Assembly (NCBI GenBank): GCA_016785225.1 | Contig: JAFBJZ010000438.1 | Coordinates: 1,684,001 to 1,748,000 of the forward strand | Reading direction: 5' to 3' | Source: Psettodes erumei | Taxonomy: Eukaryota > Chordata > Actinopteri > Pleuronectiformes > Psettodidae | Length of the DNA: 64,000 nucleotides | Part shown: in pieces, positions 48,441 through 60,335 of the stretch | How positions within the stretch are numbered: position 1 is the first letter of the stretch | How the letters are laid out: every line of letters begins with the position of its first letter | The notes under the pieces: model-generated | Told to the model about the DNA's origin: nothing | Databases searched by the model: none | What the model saw: the letters and a program-made list of their open reading frames with translations, nothing else | Made by a program: the position numbers and the translations under genes

Positions 48441-50929
48441 GACCCACACTGATGGCACAGGCTTTTATACAGTTTATTGATTTTATTAATCCAATGAGTT
48501 AAATGTATGTGTCGTGGATCACAGTGATATGTTATTTGTCTTAAGTGTCTGTTTTCACCAACTCTTGACTGGGAGTGGGCAGATATTAGAAATAGTGACC
48601 AAACAGGAAAAAAATAATATATGATACATTGAGCTTGGCGCAGAAATAACATTACTTTTTTTTAACAAAGGAAACACGCCACTCAAATGATGACACTTGC
48701 TAAAAAAACAGGAGAGGGGTTATCCAGCAAAATCTGTGTGTTTATAAATATGCTGGTTCTGTTCTCTCTTCAGTGGGTGATTACATTTTCACCACAGCAA
48801 GGATTCTTTTTTCAGGATTTCAAAGCCACAAAGCTTTGATTGACGTGTTGGTTTGTTCCTGGTGTTTAATTGTATTTTCAAAGATTTCTCTGGGATCATA
48901 AGGTTGACTGGTTGTTGTGTTTATCATGTTGTGCTGCTTTCTTACTTGCCTTTGATCTGACTCTTTATGCTCTTGAATAAATGCCCACTTTCATTTTGCA
49001 AATGCACTCTGATTTCTAATTGAGGATAAAAATGGTCCACTGCAACTGCAGGACTTTCTCCTTCATCATTAGCAGCCACCACCATTATGAGACACACAAA
49101 TCAGAAGTACAGGGTCACCGTGCTGACATTTTTATGCTGCATGTTGATGCCTCTGGGAGAAAAGTTATAAGAGAGTAGAAAGTATGGTTAGATGATGCTG
49201 GATGTTACACCATTATATTATAATTCATATCATAATTATATAGAGTAAAGACAGTGTTGTTCTTAGAAAGTTTTGTTCCCTGTTTTAAATAAGAAAGAAC
49301 ATGTACGGGCCATTCATTGCACATGCAAATACACAGCTGAACAATACCAGTTATGTAATGCGATATGATCTAACATTGTGTAAACCGGCCTGTTATTTAC
49401 ACTGAGCTATGAGAGATACTGTTCACTCTCAAACCACAGATACCAGATTCAAGTAAACACAAGTCCTGTGAGTTTTAGAACCAAGTGTCATTTTATGGTG
49501 CTTGCAAAAGAGAGCGATTCCCTGGCATTTCTCAGAGTCCGGAGGGTTTTGTAATCCACAAACATGATCTTAAGACATGGCAATTTGGCTGAGCAGGCGG
49601 TCTTAAAATTCACATAATCATTGCCTTGCATGCTTTATGTTGATGGAGTGTATCTGAACCCTCTGATGGTTGTGAGATACTAAAAATGTGTTTGGGCAAA
49701 ATGAAAAGGGAATTTTCCATCCTAAACTGGTGGAATGTGAGAAATGTGAGGGTGGATGCAGATCGATGTGACTTTACCTCACATTAATGCAAGTTGAACT
49801 TGAGCAATAAAAATGTGCATGTTCTGGCTCTTTTCGGAATGTACTTCATAAATATACAGAGGGGAAAGAGAAGAACTGCAGGTATATGACCAAAAGGACT
49901 GGAGTAGGTTATACTTGAGTTGAGTTCTGAGATAAGTCAAAATCTGTAGTGTCAATGCGCACAAGGTCAGTGTGTACCTCACTCACTAGCTTATAGCAAA
50001 CATCTGGTTCATTTAGGTTCATTGGCTGGTTTGGGGTGAATAAGCGCAGGCTAAATATAAAGGAGTCAAACTAGCATGAATAATGCAGGACAAATCCACA
50101 TGGTGGTAGCATAACTGTGTAGTTCATATGGCAAAGTCCAGCAGACACATTGCAATGTTAGTATTCAGTTGAACACACGCTCTCATTTTAGCTTCGGTTT
50201 TGATTGTCTATTGGTGCTTGACAGGGAGTTTAATGGAGCTTTTATTTCCACTGCCTGCTGCTTCTGGAAACACTGATGAGACTGCTAAAACATGATGACA
50301 GAGTTGTGTCAAAGAAAACTATAGCAATGAAGAAAAGGACAAAAAATGTGCAGTGGAAGTGAGAGGAACTGCCAAATCCAGTGAGAATTGTGTAATAGTC
50401 TGTTGATCCATTGTTAATATGAAAATATTGATCATGGCAGCTTTGAGGCAGAATTTAAATTTAGTCAGCCCTAGCTGGTGTGCCATGATGTCAAATGTGT
50501 GTGATGTACATGTCAAATATTTGATTTACTATCTAATAATGTGTTTACTTATTGTGGTTATTTACTTTTTCTTCAATAATTATGAAATTTTTCATCTTTT
50601 TTTTTCCTTGGCAGAGACAGGCTTCCATAGAAACAGATCTCTTACAGATTGTGTTTGAACTTTGATTTTCTTAAGCACCTTAGATTGCTTCACTGCACAA
50701 AAGGTGCTTCATTGCTAAAGCCTGGCTGATGGATCGATAAAGAGTTGTCAAACAAGAATGATTCATTACAGCCATCTTGCACACTACAATCTTTTGAAAT
50801 GTTCAGTTCCCCTTCATCATCGCTTTAGAAGCCAGAACATTTCATACTGGAAGGCTCAAGTCTTCAAGTTGTCATTCCACTAAATCTATATCTCTGTCTA
50901 GAACTGGCAGATGTATGCAACTGCAGGAC
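48441..50929. other. Gene-free AT-rich DNA
   Basis: No gene or repeat family recognised. An exact octamer ATGCAAAT is at 49323-49330. Confidence 0.5.
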
Positions 50930-51065
50930 AGTGGGTCAATCTAACGAAATCCTTTTAACCTTAACTTGTTCTTATCATACAGCCAGCTGCCTTCAAGGTG
51001 GGTTGCAGCCATGATGAAGCGGCTATTAGCCCGAGCGGCCTGACCTTAGAAAGGAAAACTGTCAC
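50930..51065. other. Short repeat-free block; weak candidate conserved element
   Basis: A compact stretch with 'ctattagcccgagcggcctg' and an upstream E-box-like CAGCTG. No coding content. Flagged by composition only. Confidence 0.2.
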
Positions 51066-52639
51066 AAACTAAGTTCTCTCAAGTATCCAGCCTCCAAAAA
51101 CGCATGATCAATTGAGCTGACTCAAGTGTTTTTACGTGTGCAATTCTCAGTCAAGAGTGTCAGTGTGTGATTATACCTCCATCTATCACTGTGATGGGAC
51201 TAAGTATTGGCTCCTTGTGACAGACTCTGAGGAATAGGACTCGACTTCAAGACAGACTTCACAGACTCACTAGATCAGCAGACTGGACTGCTCACAAGAG
51301 ACGACAGGCACTCAGCTTTTTCCTTCTTCTCTCAACAACCGCTTAATTTATAGTCCTGGGCTTCCTTTTGCTCAGAGTTTGTCTCAGTGTTTCTGTCCAT
51401 CCCTGCCATGAACTCCCAATGCCCTCTCTGGGTGACAGTGGTGATGAGGAAGTGTGTCAGGATTACAGCAAACCGCACAGATCTATACGGCAACATTTAA
51501 ATCTCTCCAGCAGAAAGATGTTGCAGTGTACATACTACACATCAAAATTGATGGGAAGAGACTTTCCCTCTGTCTTTTGTGTGGGTGTTGAAACTGTATA
51601 CAGTACGCCGCACTGCATTTTACCTCAAAGCAATTATGAATTGAAAATAATTTTATTCCTTTATTCTATGCATCCACCATTTTGTTTTTTTCTCTATTAA
51701 GAGCAATAAGAAACAGCTTTCTGAAGAGGCGGATGGGATGCAAATTCCCACTGAAGAATTGTCTGAAAAATTGACGCTCATCAAATTAACCATCCTCAGT
51801 AGTCTATTGTTACAATTAGAAGTTAGTGAAGCTATTCCTTACATATGGGCAGCTGTTGTCTATTTTCCCTTAATTTGTTGTAATTTGGAAGGAATCGACT
51901 TAATGCCTCGTCCACCGAGAACACGCTTTACTGATATGGATTGTTGTAACGCAAGCTTAATTGATGCTGAGCGTCGCAGCAGAATCCTCAATGAAAAAAG
52001 CGATGAAACAAGTGAATGCTTGACAACCTGCCTTGACTGAGCTACTCCTCTTCTTCACGATCATGTTATTGGAGACACACTGACTTCAGAGGCATGACTT
52101 GGGCTTGGCCCCAGCTCTTCTGTTGTCTTCGAAGTGAGTCAGGACTGTCTATCACCCTAGACAGGTGGGTGCTTGTCAAAATCCACCAGTCACAGGGTGA
52201 CTTCATTTGAATAATAGGCAAGGAAAAAAGAACGGCTGAATACTCCACTCTTAATGTTAATATATTTCATTTTTTTGTCTGATTAAATTACATGTTTCAC
52301 TGGATTTTAATTGCTTTTTTTGCAAACCTGCTTATGTGATCTGATTTGCAATTTTCAGTGGGAATGGTATTGTATTACTTTGAATATCAAGGAAAGTCAG
52401 AGGGGGCAACAAGCTTTCCACAATTTGCTCTTCGACTTTTAGCAGCATAAAACACAGTTCAAAGAATTGAAGGATTATAATTGTCAAAAAAAGAGACAAG
52501 TTAAATTGTTCTTTTCAAAAATGGGTCAATATGTTACCCTTCTACCAAACTCAATTTACTGAAATGAGGCAAAAATTACAGATTTGCAAACCCTTTGTCA
52601 CATGACACACACTGTGATTTTTTTTTTCAGTCATTTCCA
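51066..52639. other. Gene-free DNA
   Basis: The frames 51368-51700 (110 codons) and 51738-52040 (100 codons) show no recognised domain. The segment 51890-52040 is repeat-free, CpG-containing and could be constrained, but this is untested. Confidence 0.45.
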
Positions 52640-53019
52640 GGTGAAGGTCTAATGAATATATGGGCATCTCTCCAGTGATCATCTGCGGTAAGATTGGCGC
52701 TTAAAATGCATAATCCGCTGTAATTAATCGAACAAAGTGATTAATCACGTTTAGCTCCCTCCCTGTTTGCATGCAACCTGTCATAATCAATTATTTGTGG
52801 GATAAATCGTAACTCTGGAGATAGGGGTGGCAGGAGTGGAGCGGGGTGCTTGATGAAGACTGATGACAGCCCTAAACATGGGACATGACAGTGGAAACAT
52901 GGCGGAGATTGAATCCGTAACCCTCCGAGCACATCATAAATTATCTCTCTCAGAATAAAATGATTGATTTGCATCGCTCCTCGCTGCACCTGGAATTGCT
53001 GTCCTTCACAGAAACAAAC
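52640..53019. promoter_or_regulatory. Candidate enhancer-like block rich in homeodomain motifs
   Basis: This is the strongest regulatory-looking stretch of the window. Homeodomain cores occur as CTGTAATTAATCG near 52718, GTGATTAATCACG near 52738 (a palindromic ATTA pair) and ATAATCAATTATT near 52784. TAAATTAT lies near 52937, and an octamer ATTTGCAT sits at 52967-52974. The sequence is non-repetitive, of mixed GC and without coding signature. It ends at a perfect 34-bp palindrome. The enhancer role is inferred, and conservation is untested. Confidence 0.38.
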
Positions 53020-53053
53020 CATGTGAGTCTAGTATATATACTAGACTCACATG
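53020..53053. repeat. Perfect 34-bp palindrome
   Basis: The arm catgtgagtctagtata (53020-53036) is followed without spacer by its exact reverse complement (53037-53053), centred on TATATA. Pairing stops sharply outside it. It could be a foldback insertion, a cruciform-forming site, or a library or assembly artefact. Confidence 0.97.
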
Positions 53054-53545
53054 TAGCTGATACTGGGAAAGAAATCACTATAAGATGTTATTTAAGGCTG
53101 GTCTCCAGATGTCTGTTTTATCCTTAAAGAACCGGGCAGACTTATCGAGACACAAATAACAGTCTGACATTGACATACTGTATAGTGTATGCACTTGATG
53201 GAAATGGGCAGATTTACCTTCAATCTGACAACCTATTGTAGGTTCAATTCCCAACTCTGGAGATTTTGCTTTGATTAAGAAATAGGTTTATCTCAATTCA
53301 TCATGGTTTTATCAATTCCTTCAGTTTATTTAAAACCTGGTAAGTGTGCCAGCGAGCAAAGTGTCATTCTGGTCTTATGATGTTGAGTGTGAAAATAAGC
53401 CTGATGCTAGATCTATCTTGTGCATACATACTGGCTTTGTAGGAAGGACAGGTGTGACAACATTGATCACCATTTCACAATAACCGAGGTTGTGTGTTTA
53501 ATGCAACCCCATCTTCCATAAATTATGTCAATATTTGACTAAAGA
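53054..53545. other. Gene-free DNA
   Basis: A B-box-like 'ggttcaattccca' is at about 53241-53253, without an upstream A box. No gene or repeat recognised. Confidence 0.45.
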
Positions 53546-53710
53546 TGGAATTTCTTTCTGTCTGTCTGTCGGCCTGCCTGGCTCTCTGTCTGTCTGTATT
53601 TTTATTTCCTCAAGAACTGCTCATCCGATCGACTTCAAACTTGGCAGGTGAGTTTCTGAGTACCCAAGGAAACCAAGTGCTGACTGTGAAGTTCCTTCGA
53701 TGAGCTGTTG
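53546..53710 (+). repeat. (TCTG)n-rich start with fish interspersed repeat fragment
   Basis: An imperfect TCTG/CCTG run (53550-53597) leads into 'caagaactgctcatccgatc' and 'gacttcaaacttggcaggtg'. This resembles fish repeats reading 'aagaaccgctcatccgatct' and 'ccttcaaactttgcaggtgt'. The class is unknown. Confidence 0.55.
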
Positions 53711-53917
53711 AGAAAGCTTCAAACATTGCTTTTGTACATGTTACCTGACATCAAGAAAAAGGTGGAACTTGACTATGATGACAGCGCAGCACCAGTGCCC
53801 CATCATATCCACAACCCTAAATTTATTAGATTTAGAAGATGCTGACAAAATCAAACCTAAACCCCATATTTCATTAATTTATCTATTTAATGTTGGCCAT
53901 TAGCAATCAATGAGGTG
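53711..53917. other. Gene-free DNA
   Basis: Nothing recognised. Confidence 0.4.
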
Positions 53918-54095
53918 TCATGGTGGTGCAGTGCTTTGAACTGTCCCCTCAGTAGGCCTTTGGGTGGGGTCTTTCCACCAAACACATGCAGGTTAGGTTG
54001 ACAGGACACTCTATATTGCCTTTAGATGTGTCTATGAGTATGACTGGTTGTTTTCCACCCTGCCCTTTCCCAGTTTCAGCTGAGATTGGCTTGAA
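53918..54095 (+). mobile_element. Decayed SINE-like fish repeat (tRNA-type head)
   Basis: The head 'tggtggtgcagtgctttgaa' corresponds to the A-box-like 'ggtggtgcagtggttagcac' of a common fish repeat. The body has 'acatgcaggttaggttgaca', a 'gacactctatattgcc' stretch, 'gtatgactggttg' and 'tttcagctgagattggctt', all in the consensus order. The B-box region is shortened by a deletion. The copy has no coding capacity. Confidence 0.68.
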
Positions 54096-54224
54096 GATAT
54101 GTTCAGTATGAATGTTTTGTATTAGCAGCTTGCAGGGATGCAGTATACATGATTCCTCATTAAGATTTCTTTTGGTTTGCATTACACTTCTGTCACAATC
54201 ATTGTAATAACCCCCCCGTAATAT

Positions 54225-54272
54225 ACAGTTAGGCCAAAATTCTGAGACCACTTTCCAACTCAAGAGGATAAC
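54225..54272 (+). repeat. Tc1-terminus-like sequence (copy 1)
   Basis: 'acagttaggccaaaattctg' followed by 'agaccactttcc' resembles the outer end of fish Tc1-like elements and resembles a second stretch at 55952-55998 in the same orientation. No transposase remains nearby. Confidence 0.35.
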
Positions 54273-54621
54273 TAATGAGGGAAGAACTAAATGTGAAAAC
54301 AGTAAATGGGTCTGAGTATTTTCTGAATGCACAGCATGCAGTATTACACTGCTGGATATTTAACTAACTTTATTTTAGTTGTGCACAGTTGTTCATTTAA
54401 TACCTTGATCTTCACGTGAGGGATATGCAAACATTCCCTGTCTTTGAGCAGGAGGAAGTGACAGTCTGGATAAGACCGGTCAGAAGCCTTCCACTGGCAA
54501 AGTCAACCTCTAAGCAGGTCAAGACTGAAGGCACTACGCCACAGTCAAGACTGTCATCTGGTATCAGTACCTGCGTCTCTCATACACTTAAAAACAAGCC
54601 CTCGCACCAGTCTGGACTGTG

Positions 54622-54623
<2 letters not shown>

Positions 54624-54654
<31 letters not shown>
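54624..54654 (+). repeat. (AC)15 microsatellite
   Basis: About fifteen uninterrupted AC units, seen directly. Confidence 0.97.
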
Positions 54655-54657
<3 letters not shown>

Positions 54658-56639
54658 TCATGTATCAATGCACATACACACAAAGGACTGCTAGAGCTGA
54701 AACATTCCAGTGGTTGATGAGTAGTCATGGCAGGTGACAGAGTGTGCTGCACGCTCAGACAAATGGAGTCTGGCAGCTTCCCCTCAGAAAGACTTGCGGC
54801 TGTTTTTTAAAAAATATTTTTCCTTGTTTTTTTCCCTCTTTTTATATTACTGCCTGACTGACTGCTTCTGCCTTTTACCAAACATCTATTGTTTACCTCT
54901 GTTCTGTTCAGTCTCACCTCAGACGACAAGCCATCCTTGGAGAACCACTTCCTTTTTCATTCCCTCCTTCTTTTCTTCCTTTCTTTTCGTCTCAGTTTCC
55001 TTCCTCCCTTTTGCTCTGTTCCTTTATCAAGCCTTTTTTGTCACGATAAATGAGTTTCAATATGATGATGTGCCGGGCTTTCTCCCACAGAAGTTTACAA
55101 TTATATAATTAAGTCTGCCAGAGATCACTATAAACTCAGGGAATAATCATGTGACAGGGAATAATATCAATCCATGACACTCTCAGCTAATTCCAGCATG
55201 TGTTCAGATCAAGATGAAAAAGAACAACTACTGGGACTATTTAAAAGGAATGAGATGCATTAGGATAGTGACTGATGACATCTGGTTACAGATTAAATAA
55301 AGTTTTCACTGATATTGTGACCTGCTGGATATTATGATGAAGTCTGTGTCATCCTTTCCATCAGACATTTAGATGAACCAGTACATTTAGTTTTATTCCA
55401 TCCACACCTGAAATGAAAATGCTTCCCTGCTATATATTTGTATATAGTTTTGTCTTGCAGAAATGAGACTGCCGGTCACATAACTATCTCTTGCAATATT
55501 TACATCATCCAGTCAAGTGTCTGGGAAATCACATCCTGTACAGTTTTTTTCACATTTCAACACACAGAAAGATGTTGTCTTGCACATCATGTATACTGGG
55601 AGGGTAGTTTTATTAATAGCTCTGTCATAATAAATTGACAGCACGACACATACACAACTTGCTTGCTTGTTTCTTGTCTAATAACTGTCCAGGTGTTTGT
55701 CACTATCCTTACAGTTTTACAGTTTATGTCAGTATCTGTGGTGTTTGACCATCATTTCTAAAACTTCCTAAGGATGAACTATTTCCAGACATACAAGTGC
55801 AGTGTAAATGATTAAGTTGTAATTGTTCAATGAAAAGCTTTTAGATACATTGGTGCATGGAAACAAATGCCCCGATTTCCTATTAAATTGTTCTCAGAAA
55901 TATCCTGAGCAAAATGGCTGCACAGAACCATTCAACACATCAGGTGCACATACAGTGCATTCAGAAGTTCTGAAACCACTTCCAGATTTAGAGGTTTTTC
56001 TTCCATCAGAGATGATCCCAGGGCAGGTTTATGCCAGATTAGTCAGCAGATTGACTGATTTATTAACCAGATGTAAATGAATCTATCCTCCATATACAGG
56101 TGCTTCAAGTGTGACTGAAGCTCTATCCATGGTTGCATCCGTAACAGCTAATACCAGAGGGGGAAATACATTTTAATATAAAGCTATGCATCATTAAATT
56201 CTGTGATGACCAGGGAACATAATGTCACTGAACTAAGACAAGTGTATTGATTCGAAGTAAGCCTTTGGACAAACAAGCCATTCTTTGGGATGTCAGCATA
56301 TCAATACATGTAAGCAAGTCATTATTGACAGTCCCTGGCACTATTGATCCTATAAAGTTTCACTTTCAACCACAAATCCCCTCATGGCAAAGTCATCTCT
56401 ACGAGGGCTACTCATTGGAAACATCTGACATTGTTGTCTGTGTTGTCTTCACTGACCAGCAATGGATTTAGCAGTGCTGCGGGCAAATGGCTTGTCATGG
56501 TTGGCTGTCTATTAGAGATAAGGGAATCAGTCACACTAATGATTCTAATAGATTATAGCTCATTGTCAGTCAATAAGTCAATCAATCACATTTTGACTGC
56601 ACATTTCTTTGCTGTCGGTGGTAGAATAAAACATATTTA
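54655..56639. other. Gene-free DNA with a pyrimidine-rich section
   Basis: The stretch 54800-55040 is T/C-rich and gives a 124-codon artefact frame. A Tc1-terminus-like stretch is at 55952-55998. No gene recognised. Confidence 0.5.
55952..55998 (+). repeat. Tc1-terminus-like sequence (copy 2)
   Basis: 'acagtgcattcagaagttct' followed by 'gaaaccacttcca' resembles the fish Tc1 end that begins 'acagtgcattcagaaagt' and aligns with copy 1 at 54225-54272. Both copies face the same way, so they are not the two ends of one element. Confidence 0.4.
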
Positions 56640-57640
56640 AACCTGCTTTTGCCATGGTCCCCCCCAGAGACTGTGACTCTTGTTGACTCTGGTGTTTCCT
56701 GTTCTTTCCTAGTGTGTCTTCACTTGTAATATACTTCCTGTCTTTCTTCTTTTCCTGCCTGTGGAATTGTCTGTCCTGCCCTGATGTGTTCCACCTGTGT
56801 CAAATTATTCCTGCCTTTCTCATGCATCTCTGTTCATAACTTAGGGCTTTTGTCAGTTTGTACTGTGCTACTCCTTGGTATGTTTTTGTTTTGCCTTACC
56901 CACTGTGGTGCTGGGGGTTCCTGTCAAATGCATCCTCTGACCCTTGACTGACCCTTGCTCCTGATCTCCTATTTGCAATCCAGTTGACTCCTGCTCCTTA
57001 TCCCATGTCAGTGATCAGGCTGCATCCAGCTTCTGATCTTCATGCATCTCGGCTTGGTGGTCCAGCCACCTTTACCAGCATCCTTCCTTCAGTATGCACC
57101 TTGCTATCACATTACCAGACCTCCCAGATCGTCTTCATGTGCCAGCCAAATTTCCAGATCATGATCATTGGCTTGCCTCAAGAGAGGCCATACCTTAACC
57201 TTTGAACTACCAGGCATCCGCCAGAGTTATTCCACCTGCAAACTGGCTTCCTGCTTCCTGCTGCCTCCAGCCTGTCCTTTGGAGAGGCCAAGTCGTTGCC
57301 ATCCCCCTCCTGCTTGACCTCTAGATTCACCCTTTCCTATGATGACACTCTCCTGTTTAGCACTGCCTGTCTGTGTCATTGGCCAGGTTCTCCTGCTTCT
57401 TCCCAGTTCAGTCCTTTTCATTGTCCTTCTCTGGTCCCCAGTGACATTCTCCTCTGTGTTCACTGGCCGCTTTTGTCAGTTCATCCTGTGCTACTCCCCA
57501 GTGTGTTCTTGTTTTCAGCAATCCTGAAGATTTTGTTTTTAATAATTTTTGTTTTTTTCCCGCCAGTCTACTTGTACAACATAGTAGGTAGGTATTCAAT
57601 TTCTGATTTCACCCCCCTGCATTTGTTTGCCTTTGGGTCC
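56640..57640 (+). repeat. Pyrimidine-rich fish repeat, possibly LTR-derived
   Basis: The section with 'cctgccctgatgtgttccac' and 'ctgtgtcaaattattcctg' resembles the 'cctgtcctgattgcctccac' style of some fish Ty3/gypsy LTRs. A roughly 50-base piece (56846-56896) recurs imperfectly at 57469-57519, about 620 bp downstream in the same orientation. Between them is a tract with 'ccagcctgtcctttggagag' that resembles internal repeats of such elements. No coding region is present. The LTR assignment is tentative. Confidence 0.38.
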
Positions 57641-59589
57641 AGTTATCTATAATATGTAACAGCTTTAATTGATTTCTTGGCCACGTGGATGCAGTGTAAC
57701 AAGCTGGAAACACAATATGGATGTTTTGTCAACTTTCAAAATTTGTTTGGCAAATGTGTTAGCAAATTCTTCATCACATACACAACAACATTATCATTTA
57801 CTTGTGGTGCTTTCACATATATTATTCAGTTCATTTGATCTGGATCAAGGGAATAACTGATACATGAGCACATTTTAGTTCTGGTCCAGTTCCTGTTTAC
57901 AACGGCTTTTTACAAACAAGCCAAGAGGCAGAAATATTGATCGGAGAGATCTACTGAATGCCCCCCATCATCATCAGGACCCACATGGGGAAATCAAATT
58001 CCAGGGACTGACAGCAGGTCATGCAGCATCTAATATGTTGTGGTCTGTGTTGTGTGACAAAGAACTGTTGAAAAAATAACTTAAGCATTATTAGTATTAT
58101 TACACTGGCAATCAACATGAATAATGAACAGGTTGAGATGGGACAAGAAAGAAGCATCTTGTATATTCCAGTGGTACTGCTGTGTGTTAATGGACTTAAT
58201 AAATTGCTGGAGTACACAGAGTAGGATACAATTAGAGCATACCAGTTTTATCTGCTTTGAACTGATTTACCCAGAAAGATCCCTGTGCTTTTATGCTGAT
58301 GTCTTAATATGGTTACTAAATGATTTACATAACATCGCTTGTATTAAATATGAATAATGTCAGTCATATATTTCCAAAAAAATATATTTCCTACAACTTT
58401 CTTCTGTAGACTACAGACTTTAATATCCTACTTTTTCCACTGGCCAATACTAAAAATACTGTCTGCCATCAATTGCTGGACAAACTGCAAAAATGCACTG
58501 TAAAACACTTATTGCAGATATGTGAGTATATTACAGTTTCAGCAAATGTCATCTCAGGATTCCCCGAAGAAGTGAATTTTGCATTATATTCCCAGGGATC
58601 ACATTACTCTTCTAAACAGTCTCATTTAAGATAATGAAATCTTGGTCCTTGGCTGCACGGTGACTAAGAGACCAGTCCTTAGATGCTTGGACATTGTAGC
58701 CAATTATCTGATAATGATGATGACACACAACCCAGATTACCTACATTCACTTCCCGGATGAAAGTCAGTGCTTAATGTTATAAATCTTCACAAGATACAG
58801 GATTGAGTTAATCCAACTTTCTGTTGGCTTGTCTCTCTGTGTTGCTCTGTCTGTGTTAAAGTTAAAAAAAATGTTTAAAAAAATGTCAATGCAAAGCATG
58901 AGCTGAAAAACAAGGCTCTCAAAGGTAATTACAAGCAGGTTTGTTAATGTCTCTTAATATGCACAAAGTTAAAGGGAGGTTAAATCAGCTGCATTAGGTG
59001 ACTGATCACTGTGGAAACCTTTGCAACCCACTGTACATCTGCAAATGAATATCAGCTGCTATGTGTGCTGACACTCAACACATTTTATTACTGAGGTGAA
59101 TGTGGCTTTAACATCAACAATACACACATGCAGCCCCACAGCTCCCACTCATCATGCGCTTTTGCTCGAAATCACCTCACAGCAAATTGTTTAATGTCAA
59201 ACCAGTGGTGCTACTCACAAACCTCGCATGTCAAATACAGAATCTACATTGCATAGCACTCAGTTGGCATTTGATGTGGGGTTATTGGACATCACCACAT
59301 TTCCTTTTTGTGGTCAGCAAAAACAATGATCAATGATAATGTTTGAATTTTTCTCTGGGGAGAATGCACAATCTCTCATCATCTTTTGCTTTTTTCCTCT
59401 AATGTAAACCTGCTCAGAGAGGAAAGTGTTGCTTCGTCAAATGTTAGGTGTCACATATTTGGCTCATTTACCCTTGCCTATTTATATCACTGTCGTTATT
59501 TTCCAACTGCTCCACATTGACAGTAGGCTAAAGCTGTATCTTATCTACCTGGCTGACCAATTGCACATTTAATCAAACCACCTGCAGAC
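57641..59589. other. Gene-free AT-rich DNA
   Basis: No gene or repeat family recognised. Confidence 0.5.
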
Positions 59590-59960
59590 AGTAGAACTGT
59601 ATCTAAACTGAGTCCTTTTTATCCCAGGGACACCTGGAGGAAGGCCTCCATATTATTTTTCTCTCCTTGGATTACTGTGAGTCACTCAGTTCTTCTCTGC
59701 AGTTTCCGAAAAGTGTTTCTTTCCCCCTTACAACTCCTTCAAAATGCTGCAGCAATGCTTGAAGGAGAAATGATCTCTGCTGCAGCTACCTGTGAGTTTC
59801 AGAATTGATTTTTTAAGATTCTACTTTCATGGCTCAGCTGCCTATGTCCCTTGGCTATATCACAATCCTTGAAGTCCTGTGCCAGCTGGAGCACAGTTTA
59901 AGATCCTCAGGCTGAGCCCTCTTGGTTTTTCCAAGGTCTCGCTTGAAAAGAAGAAATTTT
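59590..59960 (+). pseudogene. L2/CR1-type LINE reverse-transcriptase relic
   Basis: Frames give 'LDYCESLSSSL' and, after a frameshift, 'LQLLQNAAAML'. They continue with 'CEFQN', a stop, 'FFKILLSWLSCLCPL', then 'AGAQFKILRLSPLGFSK'. Intact L2/CR1 RT C-termini read LDYCN.L..GL, LQ.VQNAAAR.L, and W.P...RI.FKIL...(K)AL.G.AP. The order and spacing agree. Stops and frameshifts show it is dead, and no 3' tail was found. The orientation is plus. Confidence 0.68.
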
Positions 59961-60314
59961 GGTTTTCTTTAAAGTACATATGTCAGGAGTGTAAAAAGGT
60001 TGTGTGGTGTTAATATTTGTCTTTTATTCTCAGATGGTTAGAGAATTTGACCTCCAAATTAGCTTTGTAAAAGAAAAAAACCCTCTCCTGCATTCCCTTC
60101 TCAAACTCTTACCAGTTGGTTGAAAAGAATATATTGATATACCCATGTACAGTTATATACATTTAGTATAATAGTACTTAATATCATATTGTCAATCATT
60201 TTTCGGTAAAACAAAACAACAAACAAACTCTCCTCACAGCAAACAGCATAATAAGAGATCCTATACTGCTGTTTTTACCATAACAACACCATATATCCTT
60301 ATTATTTATGTATT

Positions 60315-60335
60315 TTGTTTGTTTGTTTGTTTATT
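60315..60335 (+). repeat. (GTTT)n / (TTTA)n microsatellite
   Basis: Repeated GTTT units passing into ATTT units, seen directly. Confidence 0.85.

Noticed and set aside
53238..53255. Possible tRNA or SINE B box
   Set aside because: No A box at the right distance and no cloverleaf can be drawn.
53949..54332. 127-codon open frame, minus strand
   Set aside because: Lies antisense to the SINE-like repeat. No protein resemblance.
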